A stretch of DNA of 64,000 bases from Candidatus Methylomirabilis sp. (GTDB lineage Bacteria; Methylomirabilota; Methylomirabilia; Methylomirabilales; Methylomirabilaceae). The notes under the pieces were generated by a model, which had not been told where the DNA came from, ran no database searches, and saw only the letters and a list, made by a program, of their open reading frames with translations. Where the stretch lies: the NCBI RefSeq assembly GCF_028716865.1, contig NZ_JAQUOY010000016.1, positions 1-64,000 on the forward strand, written 5' to 3'. A program made the translations under genes and the position numbers. This document shows positions 1 to 9,060 of the stretch, piece by piece. Position 1 is the stretch's first letter, and each line of letters begins with the position of its first letter.

Positions 1-208
1 TTTCGGGGGCTGCGCCGGTGGTATGGCTGACCAGGGGCCCCGCCGGCGCGGGCGCCCCGATATCGCGCCCGCGCGACGGTGGGGACGGCAGGGCGGATGT
101 GTTACCCATGTTTGACAGGACTACAAAAAATGGAACGGAATTGGGAAATGGAACGGAATGCTATCGCGGAGGGATCGGACAGCATCTGGTGCAAGCGCGG
201 CTTTCACT
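1..208. other. non-coding left edge with a short direct repeat
   Basis: I see no convincing gene here. A 13-base unit, AATGGAACGGAAT, occurs twice at 129-141 and 147-159, an 18-base period. GTGTTACCCATGT at 99-111 is repeated exactly at 44566-44578, where it follows a truncated gene. It may be the end of a decayed insertion sequence, but no transposase is visible. The stretch lies downstream of the ABC permease ending at 209, and no hairpin plus T-run was recognised. Confidence 0.4.
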
Positions 209-1375
209 CTAAGCTGCCCTGAGCGCGTCCACGATCTTCAGACGCGCCGCGCGCACCGCGGGCAGGAACCCGCCGCTCAACCCCATGACGAGCGCAAAGA
301 CGAGCGATTTCCCGACGATCTCCAGCGTGAGCGTGAATCGAAACGCGAGTTCTGAGAACGACTGCCAGTTCATTGTGGAGATCTGCACCAGTTGCATCGT
401 CGAGGCGAACACCAGCCCCACCACCCAGCCGGTCAGTCCGAGAAAGAGCGCTTCTGCGAGAAACGCGACAAGGATCGAACGGCGCCGGAATCCGAGGGCG
501 CGCAGTGCGCCGATCTCCGACGTGCGGGTCGCGACCGCCGCGTACATGGTGATCATCGCGCCGATCATCGCGCCGATCGAGAAGATGACCGAGAGCGTCA
601 GCCCGAGGTAGCTGATGAAGTTCGACATCACCTGTGACTGCTCCTCGTAGAAGGTGCGTTCGCGCTTCACGTCAAGCGTGAGCCGCGGGTCGGACTCGAG
701 GCGCCGCTTCAGCGCGTCGAACTGCGACGGGTCGGCAAGGCGGGCGGCGACCGACGAGAACGCCGTACGTCGGAACGCCTGGATCATCTGCTCGCCGTCG
801 CCCCAGACCTCAGAGTCGAACGCCGATCCGCCCGCATCGAAGACGCCGACCACCGTCCAATGGCGACCGCCGAAACGAAGCTGTTCGCCGATGCCTGTGC
901 CGTCGAAGCGCTCGGCGATGCTCCTGCCCACAGTAATCTCGGCGCTGTCGGGTCGAAACATTCGTCCCGAGATTACCCGAACCTGCGGACGGATGGCGAG
1001 ACCGTGTGTGCCCACCCCGCGTACGGTCACGTTGGTCGGTACGCCGGTGCCGCGCTTCGGCTGCGTGATCAGGACGACCACCTCCTTCGATGCCATCCGC
1101 GCCCCGCCTGGGCCGATTGCAATCTCCGGCTGGCTCTCGATAATCGCCGCCTGCGCGCGGGCGACCCCGCTCTGGATTTCAGTACCGGACGAGCGACGGG
1201 TTACGAGAATATTGTCGGGGTGCCCTGTCGAGACGAGCGTGTGCTTGAGTCCGGCGTCGAGCATCATCACCGCGGTAAAGACAAAGACAACGAGCGCCAT
1301 TCCGCCCGCGGTCAGCGCGGTGGTATACTTTCGAGCCCACAGATTACGTACACTGTACGAGACAGGAATCGGCAC
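209..1375 (-). CDS. ABC transporter permease, FtsX/MacB type (second permease)
   Basis: This 388-residue inner-membrane permease has MacB architecture. One N-terminal transmembrane helix lies at about residues 19-43. A MacB-like periplasmic domain follows, then three C-terminal helices from about residue 252. The cytoplasmic loop RTSEIGALRALGF near residues 283-295 is the usual coupling helix of FtsX permeases. The start is GTG at 1375, preceded by GGAGG a suitable distance upstream. It is the last gene of the operon and lies 16 bp after a second permease of the same family. With the ATPase and adaptor it would form a DevBCA/MacAB-like exporter. The substrate is unknown; the hopanoid genes upstream suggest a lipid. 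Confidence 0.88.
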   Translation of the reverse strand: MPIPVSYSVRNLWARKYTTALTAGGMALVVFVFTAVMMLDAGLKHTLVSTGHPDNILVTRRSSGTEIQSGVARAQAAIIESQPEIAIGPGGARMASKEVVVLITQPKRGTGVPTNVTVRGVGTHGLAIRPQVRVISGRMFRPDSAEITVGRSIAERFDGTGIGEQLRFGGRHWTVVGVFDAGGSAFDSEVWGDGEQMIQAFRRTAFSSVAARLADPSQFDALKRRLESDPRLTLDVKRERTFYEEQSQVMSNFISYLGLTLSVIFSIGAMIGAMITMYAAVATRTSEIGALRALGFRRRSILVAFLAEALFLGLTGWVVGLVFASTMQLVQISTMNWQSFSELAFRFTLTLEIVGKSLVFALVMGLSGGFLPAVRAARLKIVDALRAA

Positions 1376-1391
1376 AGATCCACCTCCGCGA

Positions 1392-2549
1392 TCATCCGAT
1401 CGCGCGCAGTCCCTCTACGATCTTCACGGTCGCCGCCCGCCGCCCGGGTACAGCCGCCGCGATAATCCCGACGCCGATTGCGCAGAGGATCTGTAGCGCG
1501 ACAGTCTCGCCGCTGACCTTGAATACCGGGAAGAGCGTGCCCACCTTTGCTGCGAACCAATCGCTGACCGGAAATGTGGCCGCGATGCCGATGCCCGCTC
1601 CGATCACGGCGATGGCGACCGATTCGCCGACAATGAGCGCCGCAATGTAGACGGGCGAGAACCCGAGGACCTTGAGCGTCGCATACTCGGAGAGCCGCTC
1701 GCGAGCGGTCATCGCCATCGTATTCGCCATCACCGCAAGGATGATCACGATCACCACGTAGGACACGATCCTGATCGCGATGACGAGTGCCTCCGTCTGC
1801 TTGACGAAGCCGATCTGAAACGCGCGCTCGGTTTCGGTCAGCGTTTCGGCGAGCGAGTTCTTAAACATCGCGTCGATCGCGCGACTTACCTCGGCGACGC
1901 GGTCGATGTCGGTCACATCGACGAGATAGACGCCGACCTGGTCGGCGCGGCTGCGGGAACGTGTCTTCATCGTCTCGTTGAAGTACTCCCAGTGAAAGAA
2001 CATCTGCGATGTGTCGGTCTTTGCGTCGATGCCGTCGTAGACGGCCCGTACCGTGAACTCCCAGGCGCCCGGGTAGATCGTGCCGCGCAGCGGCAGCGTG
2101 TCCCCGATACCAAGATGGTATGTGTTGGCGAGCTTGCGGCCGATAACGGCGCCCTTGCGGTCGCGAAGAAAGGCGGTGAACTCCTGCGGCGTGATGAGGT
2201 ATTCAGGGTACATCGCGAAATAGGTGCGTGGCTCGATGGCGAACTGCGGAAAGAAGTTTTTGGGGTCCTGATAGATGCCGGCGAACCAGGTCGCGTGCGA
2301 CACGGCGCGCACGCCGTCGACGGCGCGAATCTGGTCGCGATAGCTGAGCGGCAACGGGAAGACGAGCGAGACCGCGTTGCGCGTCACCAGCCGCGTCGGA
2401 GCCGCGCCCGCAGCGCCGGCGTACCAGGCGTCCACGACCGTCTGCAGCAGCCCGAACGACAGGATCGCCACCACCAGTCCGAGCAGCGTGAGCGCGGTAC
2501 GCAGTCTGTGGCGCAGCGCATTGCGGAGAACGAGCTTCAGAAACTGCAC
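1392..2549 (-). CDS. ABC transporter permease, FtsX/MacB type (first permease)
   Basis: The protein has 385 residues with the same plan as the downstream permease: a first helix near residues 18-42, a periplasmic domain, and three C-terminal helices. The coupling motif TARERLSEYATLKVLGFSP lies between the first two of these. The two permeases differ clearly in sequence, so the membrane part is probably a heterodimer, as in DevC-like or LolCE systems. The start is GTG at 2549, 7 bp after the ATPase stop. Family membership is clear from sequence; the cargo is not. Confidence 0.88.
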   Translation of the reverse strand: MQFLKLVLRNALRHRLRTALTLLGLVVAILSFGLLQTVVDAWYAGAAGAAPTRLVTRNAVSLVFPLPLSYRDQIRAVDGVRAVSHATWFAGIYQDPKNFFPQFAIEPRTYFAMYPEYLITPQEFTAFLRDRKGAVIGRKLANTYHLGIGDTLPLRGTIYPGAWEFTVRAVYDGIDAKTDTSQMFFHWEYFNETMKTRSRSRADQVGVYLVDVTDIDRVAEVSRAIDAMFKNSLAETLTETERAFQIGFVKQTEALVIAIRIVSYVVIVIILAVMANTMAMTARERLSEYATLKVLGFSPVYIAALIVGESVAIAVIGAGIGIAATFPVSDWFAAKVGTLFPVFKVSGETVALQILCAIGVGIIAAAVPGRRAATVKIVEGLRAIG

Positions 2550-2556
2550 CGGGCGT

Positions 2557-3279
2557 TCACTTCAGCGACCGCTCGTGCATGTCGGCCGCCGTCGACAGTT
2601 CGCCCTTATCAAGATACATGATTGCATGGGCCTGGTCGGCGGCTCGGCGGTCGTGCGTCACCATCACAATCGTCTTGCCGAGGTCGGTGTTCAGGCGATC
2701 CATCAGCGTGAGCACCTCCTCGGCCGAGTGGCGGTCAAGGTCACCGGTCGGCTCATCGGCCACGATCAGCCGTGGGTCGGCAATAATCGCGCGAGCGATT
2801 GCGACGCGCTGCTGCTGCCCACCGGAAAGCTCCGATGGATAGTGCGTCACCCGGTCCGACAGGCCGACGAGCGAAAGGGCTGCCTCCACATGCTCGCGCC
2901 GCTCGCGACGGGTAAGGCGGGTCAGCGTGAGCGGCAGTTCGACGTTTTCGAAGGCCGTCAGGACCGGTATCAGGTTGTAGAACTGGAAGATGAAACCGAT
3001 CGTCCCTGCCCGCCAGTCGGCGAGTTCTGTTTCCGACAGCCGGGTGATGTCGATACCGTCGAAAAGGATCTGTCCGGCGTCTGGCTTATCGATACCGGCG
3101 ATCAGGTTGAGCAGCGTCGATTTACCCGACCCGGATGGTCCCATCAGACCGAGGAAGTCACCCGCGCGCACCTCGAACGTGATGTCGGTCAGCACCGGTA
3201 CGATCTGTCCACCGCGTCGGTAGGACTTTGCGACGTTACGGATGTCGATCAGCGGCAGCGGAGCAGCGGTCACGTCCAC
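2557..3279 (-). CDS. ABC transporter ATP-binding protein, LolD/MacB-NBD family
   Basis: This is a 240-residue ATPase when started at GTG 3279. The reading frame is open further upstream, but that part is not family-like and overlaps the adaptor gene. The Walker A motif GPSGSGKST is at about 47-55. The signature LSGGQQQRVAIARA, Walker B LIVADEPTGDLD and the H-loop VMVTHDRRA follow. The DEPTGDLD form is typical of the LolD/MacB/FtsE subgroup that pairs with FtsX-type permeases, and two such permeases lie directly downstream. A second GTG at 3273 is an alternative start. Confidence 0.92.
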   Translation of the reverse strand: MDVTAAPLPLIDIRNVAKSYRRGGQIVPVLTDITFEVRAGDFLGLMGPSGSGKSTLLNLIAGIDKPDAGQILFDGIDITRLSETELADWRAGTIGFIFQFYNLIPVLTAFENVELPLTLTRLTRRERREHVEAALSLVGLSDRVTHYPSELSGGQQQRVAIARAIIADPRLIVADEPTGDLDRHSAEEVLTLMDRLNTDLGKTIVMVTHDRRAADQAHAIMYLDKGELSTAADMHERSLK

Positions 3280-3298
3280 TAGCGGTTGCCTTTCGCCG

Positions 3299-4510
3299 TC
3301 ACTTCTGGTTGATCTTGATGCGCGTACCGTCGGCGAGTCTGTCAAGAGGGGTGAGCACGACCTTCTCCCCGATCGGGACGCCGCTGACCTCGACCAGGTC
3401 GCCAAGCACGCGGCCGGTCTTAACCGTGATGCGCATCGCCCTGCCGTCTTTCAGGACGAAGACCACCTGTGCGCCGTTGCGCTCGACGACCGCCTGTCTT
3501 GGGACGGCGGTCACCGGCTTTCGATCGGCCGGCGCGACCTCGCGTTCGAGGAAGGCGACCTTCGCGCTCATGTCCGGCAGCACGCGCGTATCGCGGTCTG
3601 TGAACCCGATCTTCACCATGACCGTTGCCTTGGCGCGGTCGATAGTCGGCACGATGCGGTTGACGACGCCGGCAAAGCGCGTATCGGGTACGGCGTCAAG
3701 CTGGATCTCACACGGCTGGCCGACCTTGATCCGGCCGAGTGAGGACTCTGCCACGTCGGCCTCGACCTCGAGCGTCGCCATATCGGCGATAGTTACGACT
3801 GCGCCCCTGGTGTCGACGGCGCTCGAGAACGGAGTGATGTTGTCGCCGACATTCGCGTTCTTGGTCAGCACGACCCCGTCGAACGGCGCGCGGATCAGCG
3901 TCTGGTCGAATGAGACCTCCGCCGCCTTCAGGTTCGCCCGGGCGACCGCGATGGCGGCCTCGCTTGATCGCACCGCCGCGCGAGCCTTATCGGCTCGCGC
4001 CACCGCGGTGTCGAGATCCAATTCGCTGATCAACTTGTTTTGCGACAGCTCACGCCAGCGTGCCAGGTTGCGTTCGGCGTCGCGCAGCTCGGCCTGCGCC
4101 TGCTCGAGGTTCGCCTCGGTGACCGTGACGTTCGCTGCCGCCTGTTCGCGGGCCGCGGCGACGTCGCGACTCTCGAGCCGCGCGATGACCTCGCCCTTCC
4201 GGACGCGGCTGCCTTCCATGACGCCGAGCCACTCAAGGCGTCCCGTCGCCTTCGACGCCACCGCGGCCTTGCGCTGCGCGACCACGTAACCGGTGGCGTT
4301 CAGCGCGGTCACCGCCTGTGAGGGATACGCGGTGGTGACCGCGGCAGTCTGTACCGTCACAGGGCCGCTGAGACCGCCCGAGAATCCAAGCACTGCCACA
4401 GCGATTAGCAGGGCGACACCTACCGCCCAAGGCCACAGCCGTCGGCTCGCGCCCGGCGCGCGGGCCGCGGTCCGGTCGATGCTCAATTTCGAAAGGTCGG
4501 GATTACTCAA
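3299..4510 (-). CDS. periplasmic adaptor (HlyD/MacA/RND membrane-fusion type)
   Basis: The protein has 403 residues from TTG 4510, which is preceded by AGAGG and lies 30 bp after hpnG. One N-terminal membrane anchor (WPWAVGVALLIAVAVLGF) is followed by a lipoyl half-motif. A long alpha-helical hairpin rich in Ala, Glu and Arg comes next (AREQAAANVTVTEANLEQAQAELRDAERN). The second lipoyl half and beta-barrel follow (DQTLIRAPFDGVVLTKNANVGDNI). This is the membrane-fusion-protein layout. It would link the inner-membrane ABC complex to an outer-membrane factor. No TolC-like gene is present in the window. An upstream start at 4591 would overlap hpnG and is less likely. Confidence 0.87.
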   Translation of the reverse strand: MSNPDLSKLSIDRTAARAPGASRRLWPWAVGVALLIAVAVLGFSGGLSGPVTVQTAAVTTAYPSQAVTALNATGYVVAQRKAAVASKATGRLEWLGVMEGSRVRKGEVIARLESRDVAAAREQAAANVTVTEANLEQAQAELRDAERNLARWRELSQNKLISELDLDTAVARADKARAAVRSSEAAIAVARANLKAAEVSFDQTLIRAPFDGVVLTKNANVGDNITPFSSAVDTRGAVVTIADMATLEVEADVAESSLGRIKVGQPCEIQLDAVPDTRFAGVVNRIVPTIDRAKATVMVKIGFTDRDTRVLPDMSAKVAFLEREVAPADRKPVTAVPRQAVVERNGAQVVFVLKDGRAMRITVKTGRVLGDLVEVSGVPIGEKVVLTPLDRLADGTRIKINQK

Positions 4511-4539
4511 GGCTAACCTCTGGAGAAGTGCGCCACGAG

Positions 4540-5358
4540 TCAGCTCAGGGTGGTTGAGAGCCCTCGGAGCAGCAGGCCGAGACGAGCGCAAATCGTTTTA
4601 GTTCGAAGGCCCAAACCGACCAGGTAAGGAAGGGTAAACGGATGCGTGATCAGGTATCGCATCAATCGGGGTAGGTGTGGTTCCCCCTCTGTGTTGAGGA
4701 ATTGATCGAAACCGATCGCGAGATCTTCATGGACCGGATCGAGGACGCCACGAATGGCCAGAAAAGGGACTGAACAGGCCGAGGCCGCAGACGCGATGGC
4801 TGCGCTTTCCATATCCAGGGCCACGGCGCCAGACTCCGCCGCCAGGACCCGCTTCTCCTCTGCCGTCCGAATAATTCTGTCGACAGTAAGGATCGGGCCG
4901 AGGTAGTACCGACTGTCAAGTCGTCGGATGACGGTCATGGCCGCCTCCTGTAGGCCGGCATCGCACGGGAAGCTCTCCAGCATCGAGCCCTTCTCCCCAT
5001 GTAAGCCTTGTCCTGAGCCGCGCCGAAGGATGACCTGGTCTGCAAGAATCAGGTCTCCTGTCTGCACCTGAGGGCTCAGCCCGCCTGCAACGCCGAGCGA
5101 CAGGGCGGCGGCGACAGGCATCTCTTCAAAGAGGTGGCGGGCAGTAGCTTCGGCGTTGTCCGGCCCCACTCCCGTCCTGGCCAGCAGCAGATCGCGGCCC
5201 TCGATCCCAAATCGGACCATTGCGTCTGATCGAGAAGCTGATCGGCAGGTCGACTGCAAGGCCGTGGCAAGGGGCTTCATCTCTGCCTGAGTCGCGACGA
5301 AGATGGCGAGTGACGCGCCGCGGACTTGGCTAGTCCGAGGAGGTCGCGCCGTTGTCAT
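4540..5358 (-). CDS. hpnG: hopanoid-associated phosphorylase (HpnG-like nucleosidase)
   Basis: This 272-residue protein belongs to the PNP/MTAN nucleoside phosphorylase superfamily. Visible blocks are ARTGVGPDNAEATARHLFE, LSLGVAGGLSPQVQTGDLILADQV, and VALDMESAAIASAASACSVPFLAIRGVLDP with the family's conserved Met-Glu. HpnG is known to release adenine from adenosylhopane, giving the ribosylhopane branch. The start at ATG 5358 overlaps the end of the cyclase gene by 29 bases; no other good start exists before the family-like sequence begins. Its place directly after hpnH and shc supports the role. Confidence 0.86.
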   Translation of the reverse strand: MTTARPPRTSQVRGASLAIFVATQAEMKPLATALQSTCRSASRSDAMVRFGIEGRDLLLARTGVGPDNAEATARHLFEEMPVAAALSLGVAGGLSPQVQTGDLILADQVILRRGSGQGLHGEKGSMLESFPCDAGLQEAAMTVIRRLDSRYYLGPILTVDRIIRTAEEKRVLAAESGAVALDMESAAIASAASACSVPFLAIRGVLDPVHEDLAIGFDQFLNTEGEPHLPRLMRYLITHPFTLPYLVGLGLRTKTICARLGLLLRGLSTTLS

Positions 5359-7318
5359 CGTGGCCGGAGCCGGCCTTCTGGAGCAGGGTGCGATACAAAG
5401 AAAGGGCCCAGAGCGGAAAATAGAGACGGTAGAGATGATACCGTAGATAAAAGACGCGCGGGAATCCCGTTCCGGTAAATTCTCGTTCTTCCCACCCGCC
5501 ATCCGCGCACTGGGTCTGCAAGAGGTAGTCAATGCCTCGTGTCACCGCAGGATGCCGTACGACGCCGGCGTGCAAGAGCCCCAAGAGCGCCCAAGCGGTT
5601 TGCGAGGCGGTGCTTGGGCCCTGGCCGGCTGTCCGCGGGTCCTCGTAGGAATAGCACGATTCGCCCCAGCCGCCGTCAGGGTTCTGATGACTGATCAGCC
5701 AATCAACCGCTCGCCGGATGTATGGCTGATCCATCCGCTCCCCGATCGCTCGAAGGCCCGCCAGCACCGACCAGGTGCCGTAGATGTAATTAACCCCCCA
5801 TCGGCCGAACCAGCACCCTGCCGGTTCCTGCTCGTGCTTGAGGAATGCGATCGCGCGCTGAGTCACAGGGGCTGCGTTGCTCCAGCCCAGGTGGCCGAGC
5901 ATCTCGAGCATCCGTCCGGTCAGATCCGACGTGGGGGGATCGAGCAGGGCCTTGTGGTCCGCGAAGGGGCTCTCGTTCAGGAACAGCTTGTTGTTATCCT
6001 TGTCATATGATGCCCAGCCCCCATCACTTGACTGCATCGGCAGGACCCACTTGAGCGCCTGCTTGAGCGCTGCGTCTTTCGTCGCCTGATCGGGGAGGTT
6101 GGTCTTGATCAGGGCGGTCATGACCACCGCGCTGTCGTCGATATCGGGATAGAACTCGTTCTCGAACTGAAAGTACCAGCCGCCCGGCTCGGCGTTCGGA
6201 GCCTTGACCTTCCAGTCCCCCACAGACCGGGTCTGCTTCGAGAGGAGCCATTCGCACGCGCTGACCAAGGCAGAGTGGTCGGCGGGGAGTCCCGATGCGC
6301 GAAGCGCGTTCACCGCCAGGCAGGTATCCCAAGAAGGAGGGAAACAGGGCTGTATGTGAAGGGTTCGATCGTCTTCTACCTCAAGGGCTTCGATCTGCTT
6401 GAAGGCCCTGGCCACCAATGAGTGCTCAACTTCGTAGCCCAGACAGCGTAGCGCGATCACCGAGTTTGCCATGGCCGGATAGATCCCGCCGAGGCCGCCT
6501 TCCCCCATTCGGCGCAGCATCCACTCCGTCGCCCGCTCCATTGCCAACCGACGGAGGTACGGGACTGAATGCCACTCATACCAGCGGAGCAGCCGGTCGG
6601 CGGTCAGGAAAAGGTTTCGCATCGTAAGCGGTTGCGGGTCTCTGGGAAACCAGTAGTCATGCTTTGGCGTGGGCCCCACCCGGAGTTCCATAAGATCGGC
6701 GCCGGCGGGGACCGGTGTGACCGGCTTATGGGCGAAGATAATCATCAACGGGGTGAGCACGGTCCTGGACCAGTACGAGATGGCATGCATATTGAAAAAC
6801 GACTGCTTGGGGAGGAGGAACAGTTCGATAGGCATCGCCGGGACGCCGCGCCAATCGAACTGACCGAAGAGGGCGAGGGTAAACTTGGTGAACACGTTGG
6901 CTCGAAAGAGGCCGCCCTGACTGATGATCACCTCTCGGGCCCGCCGCATGAACGGCTCCTCCTTGGAGTAACCGCAAAGCTTGAGCGCGAAATAGGCCTT
7001 GACCGTGGTGCTCAGGTGGCTTGGCCCACCATAATAGATGTTCCAGCCGCCATCGGGCAGTTGTGTATCGCGCAGATAGGCGGCTGCCTTGCGCTGCTTG
7101 GTCTCGTCCACCTTGCCGAGCAGGTGGCGGAGCATGATGTACTCTGAGGTCAGGGTGGAATCGGCCTCAAGCTCCGCCGCCCAGAAGCCTGCAGGGTCTT
7201 GTACGGCCAGGAGCCGAGATTGGGCCTGTTCGATGGCCTCATCAAGGGGGTCTCTGTCAGCCCCCAGGGCAGTGCTTATCACCTCAAATCGCCGATCTCT
7301 TTCAGGTGGTATCGGCAT
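5330..7318 (-). CDS. shc: squalene-hopene cyclase
   Basis: The 662 residues match the usual length of SHC. The catalytic DxDD motif is DIDD at about residues 392-395 (YPDIDDSAVVMTALI). QW-type repeats recur through the protein: LPDGGWNIYYGG near 87, QSSDGGWASY near 430, AGCWFGRWGVNYIYGT near 500, NPDGGWGESCYSY near 547 and CADGGWEEREFTG near 604. The enzyme cyclises squalene to hopene or hopanol at the membrane. It lies 5 bp after hpnH and overlaps hpnG, so the three are one transcription unit. No squalene synthase gene (hpnCDE) is in the window. Confidence 0.97.
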   Translation of the reverse strand: MPIPPERDRRFEVISTALGADRDPLDEAIEQAQSRLLAVQDPAGFWAAELEADSTLTSEYIMLRHLLGKVDETKQRKAAAYLRDTQLPDGGWNIYYGGPSHLSTTVKAYFALKLCGYSKEEPFMRRAREVIISQGGLFRANVFTKFTLALFGQFDWRGVPAMPIELFLLPKQSFFNMHAISYWSRTVLTPLMIIFAHKPVTPVPAGADLMELRVGPTPKHDYWFPRDPQPLTMRNLFLTADRLLRWYEWHSVPYLRRLAMERATEWMLRRMGEGGLGGIYPAMANSVIALRCLGYEVEHSLVARAFKQIEALEVEDDRTLHIQPCFPPSWDTCLAVNALRASGLPADHSALVSACEWLLSKQTRSVGDWKVKAPNAEPGGWYFQFENEFYPDIDDSAVVMTALIKTNLPDQATKDAALKQALKWVLPMQSSDGGWASYDKDNNKLFLNESPFADHKALLDPPTSDLTGRMLEMLGHLGWSNAAPVTQRAIAFLKHEQEPAGCWFGRWGVNYIYGTWSVLAGLRAIGERMDQPYIRRAVDWLISHQNPDGGWGESCYSYEDPRTAGQGPSTASQTAWALLGLLHAGVVRHPAVTRGIDYLLQTQCADGGWEEREFTGTGFPRVFYLRYHLYRLYFPLWALSLYRTLLQKAGSGHDDNGATSSD

Positions 7319-7323
7319 AGCGC

Positions 7324-8325
7324 CTACTCCAAAAAGTTCCAGATAGCCATCCTGAGCATGTCCTTCGGGCTATTTCGGAGCCCGAGGACGACAGAGGCCT
7401 CGAAGCCGGAATGCATCTTACAGTTCTGGCAGCGCGCGTCCTGACGAGATTCCCAGTAGTCCCAATCCATACTTTGCCAGAACTCCTCAAATGTCCGGAA
7501 GTATTTCTCTCCGATCAGGTAACATGGCCCCTTCCAACCTTGTGGGGTATAGGTAACAGTGCTCCATGGCGAGCAGGGGTACTCGCGCAGGCCGGCCGCA
7601 AATTCGAGGAACATCGGGGTGGAGGTCAGTCGATACCGCTTCGATAGCTCGAGAACCTTGCGGAACTTTTGGTGGATCTCCTCGCGAGCCAGAAAGATAT
7701 CGGACTCGATCGAGGCATACTGATACCCAGGCGTGAGGAGCATCCCGTCCACCTGGTACTCCCGCAGCAGGCGGCACAGCGCCTCGACCTCGTCAAGATC
7801 GGTCTCCTTGAAGATGGTCGTATTTGTCGTCACCCGGTAGCCCAACCGCTTGCCTTCCTTGATCATCTCGAGCGCCTTATCGAAGACACCTTCCCTGTCG
7901 CAGACCTGATCGTGGGTCCGCCTCAGCCCGTCCATGTGGATGTTGATCGTGAGCCGGTTGTGCGGCGTGATCTGGCCGTAGACGTTTCGATCAAGCAGCA
8001 ACCCGTTTGTACACAGGTAAATATGCCGCTTGCGGGCAATGATTCCCTCCACCAGCCCTTTCAGCTCAGGGTAGATCGTGGGCTCTCCGCCACAGAGCGA
8101 GACGACCGGGGCACCCGAGTCATCCGCCGCCTTCAGGCACTCCTCCAGCGTTAATCGGTCCTCGATGCTCCCGGTGTGTCGCTCAACGGAGCAGCCCAGA
8201 CAGGCCAGGTTACAGGTATACAACGGTTCAAGCATAAGGACGAACGGATACCGCGTGTTGCCTTTGAGTCCCTGGCGGATCTGGTGCTTGATCATATCCG
8301 TCGTGATGTGTAGCGGAAATCTCAT
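7324..8325 (-). CDS. hpnH: HpnH, radical SAM adenosylhopane synthase
   Basis: The protein has 333 residues. The radical SAM cluster motif is Cys38-x3-Cys42-x2-Cys45 (YTCNLACLGC), followed by SLCGGEPTIYPEL. The C-terminal half contains DAR-CQNCKMHSGFEASVV, typical of HpnH. HpnH joins a 5'-deoxyadenosyl radical to diploptene, the first step of extended-hopanoid side-chain synthesis. HpnG acts on the product. The start ATG overlaps the stop of the small upstream gene by 4 bases (ATGA), which suggests translational coupling. Confidence 0.95.
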   Translation of the reverse strand: MRFPLHITTDMIKHQIRQGLKGNTRYPFVLMLEPLYTCNLACLGCSVERHTGSIEDRLTLEECLKAADDSGAPVVSLCGGEPTIYPELKGLVEGIIARKRHIYLCTNGLLLDRNVYGQITPHNRLTINIHMDGLRRTHDQVCDREGVFDKALEMIKEGKRLGYRVTTNTTIFKETDLDEVEALCRLLREYQVDGMLLTPGYQYASIESDIFLAREEIHQKFRKVLELSKRYRLTSTPMFLEFAAGLREYPCSPWSTVTYTPQGWKGPCYLIGEKYFRTFEEFWQSMDWDYWESRQDARCQNCKMHSGFEASVVLGLRNSPKDMLRMAIWNFLE

Positions 8326-8690
8326 GCCAGTACTCCGCGACCGACAACACTATGCGCCGCTCCCCACTGCCGGCAGCGCGTCGAGACCATCATGGTAATT
8401 GGGATGTACAGGAAGATCCCGGTTATCCCAGGCAGCATCTCGCCAATGGTAAAGATCATTACGAGGTTAAAGGCCAGGATCAGAGAGTAGCCGTAGAAGC
8501 CGAAGAGAATCCCATTTCCGGTGGAGGAGTACTCGGCCAGAAACGCCGCTACCCAGGCGATCTCAGTGAGCAGAGCGGTCCGCCGCCACCCGATGGCGAC
8601 AGATGCCGCCGTCAGATAGAATGCCAGAAATACAAATACATAGGGTCTTAGGAAAACCGTAGCAATAAGGAGTTGGATCGCTTCCGCCAT
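8322..8690 (-). CDS. small membrane protein resembling the N-terminal part of CruF-type carotenoid proteins
   Basis: This is a 122-residue protein with about three to four hydrophobic helices. The segment EIAWVAAFLAEYSSTGNGILFGFYGYS recalls the E...G...FG.Y.Y pattern of the carotenoid biosynthesis (CruF/DUF422) family. That family usually runs to 250 residues or more, so this is either a truncated relative or a compact variant. It is first in the hopanoid operon and its stop overlaps the hpnH start, so it seems to be retained and translated. I recognise no catalytic residues. A different family of small membrane proteins is possible. Confidence 0.5.
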   Translation of the reverse strand: MAEAIQLLIATVFLRPYVFVFLAFYLTAASVAIGWRRTALLTEIAWVAAFLAEYSSTGNGILFGFYGYSLILAFNLVMIFTIGEMLPGITGIFLYIPITMMVSTRCRQWGAAHSVVGRGVLA

Positions 8691-9060
8691 TCAGCTCCCT
8701 CGCAGCAGGCAGCTAACCTACATCCAGAATAGAACAATATCGTATCCTGAATCCTGCGTGAACAGTCATGGGCTCAGAAGTGGATCGGAAGGTCAGGGGC
8801 GAAGTCGATACCCAACCTTAAGGGTTCTCCGGCCATCGGAATGGATACTACCCCAAGGGTAGGGTGCATTTCAAGCCGCAGACCTACCGTATTGTGGCAA
8901 TATAGGCCACTGAGACTGATCAGCCATTGGCCGTTCACGCGGGAGTTAAATATATATCATATCCAACCTGGCGCTGGCAACCGTAAAAGCACGCAGCAAT
9001 TACAGGATGATTCCAAATGCGGAACTCTCCCGCGTATGATAATAGGGTGAGGACGGTCCA
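8691..9060. other. intergenic region between divergent genes
   Basis: No gene is visible in these 370 bases. It separates the leftward hopanoid operon from the rightward DUF123 gene, so it should hold both promoters; only the leftward candidate at 8734-8762 is recognisable. A small dyad, CTACCC-CAA-GGGTAG, lies near 8851-8865, and an AT-rich patch is near 8946-8962. Confidence 0.5.
8734..8762 (-). promoter_or_regulatory. candidate sigma70-type promoter for the hopanoid operon
   Basis: On the minus strand, TTCACG (8762-8757) is followed after 17 bases by TATTGT (8739-8734). Transcription would start near 8727, about 37 bases before the first gene. The -35 element is a weak match. Confidence 0.33.

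Noticed and set aside
129-159. AATGGAACGGAAT repeat considered as the start of a CRISPR or iteron array
   Set aside because: Only two units with a 5-base spacer; no further copies and no associated genes.
3228-4289. Long plus-strand reading frame (353 codons) opposite the adaptor gene
   Set aside because: Ser/Arg-rich, no family pattern, fully antisense to a clear HlyD/MacA-like gene; a product of high-GC codon bias.
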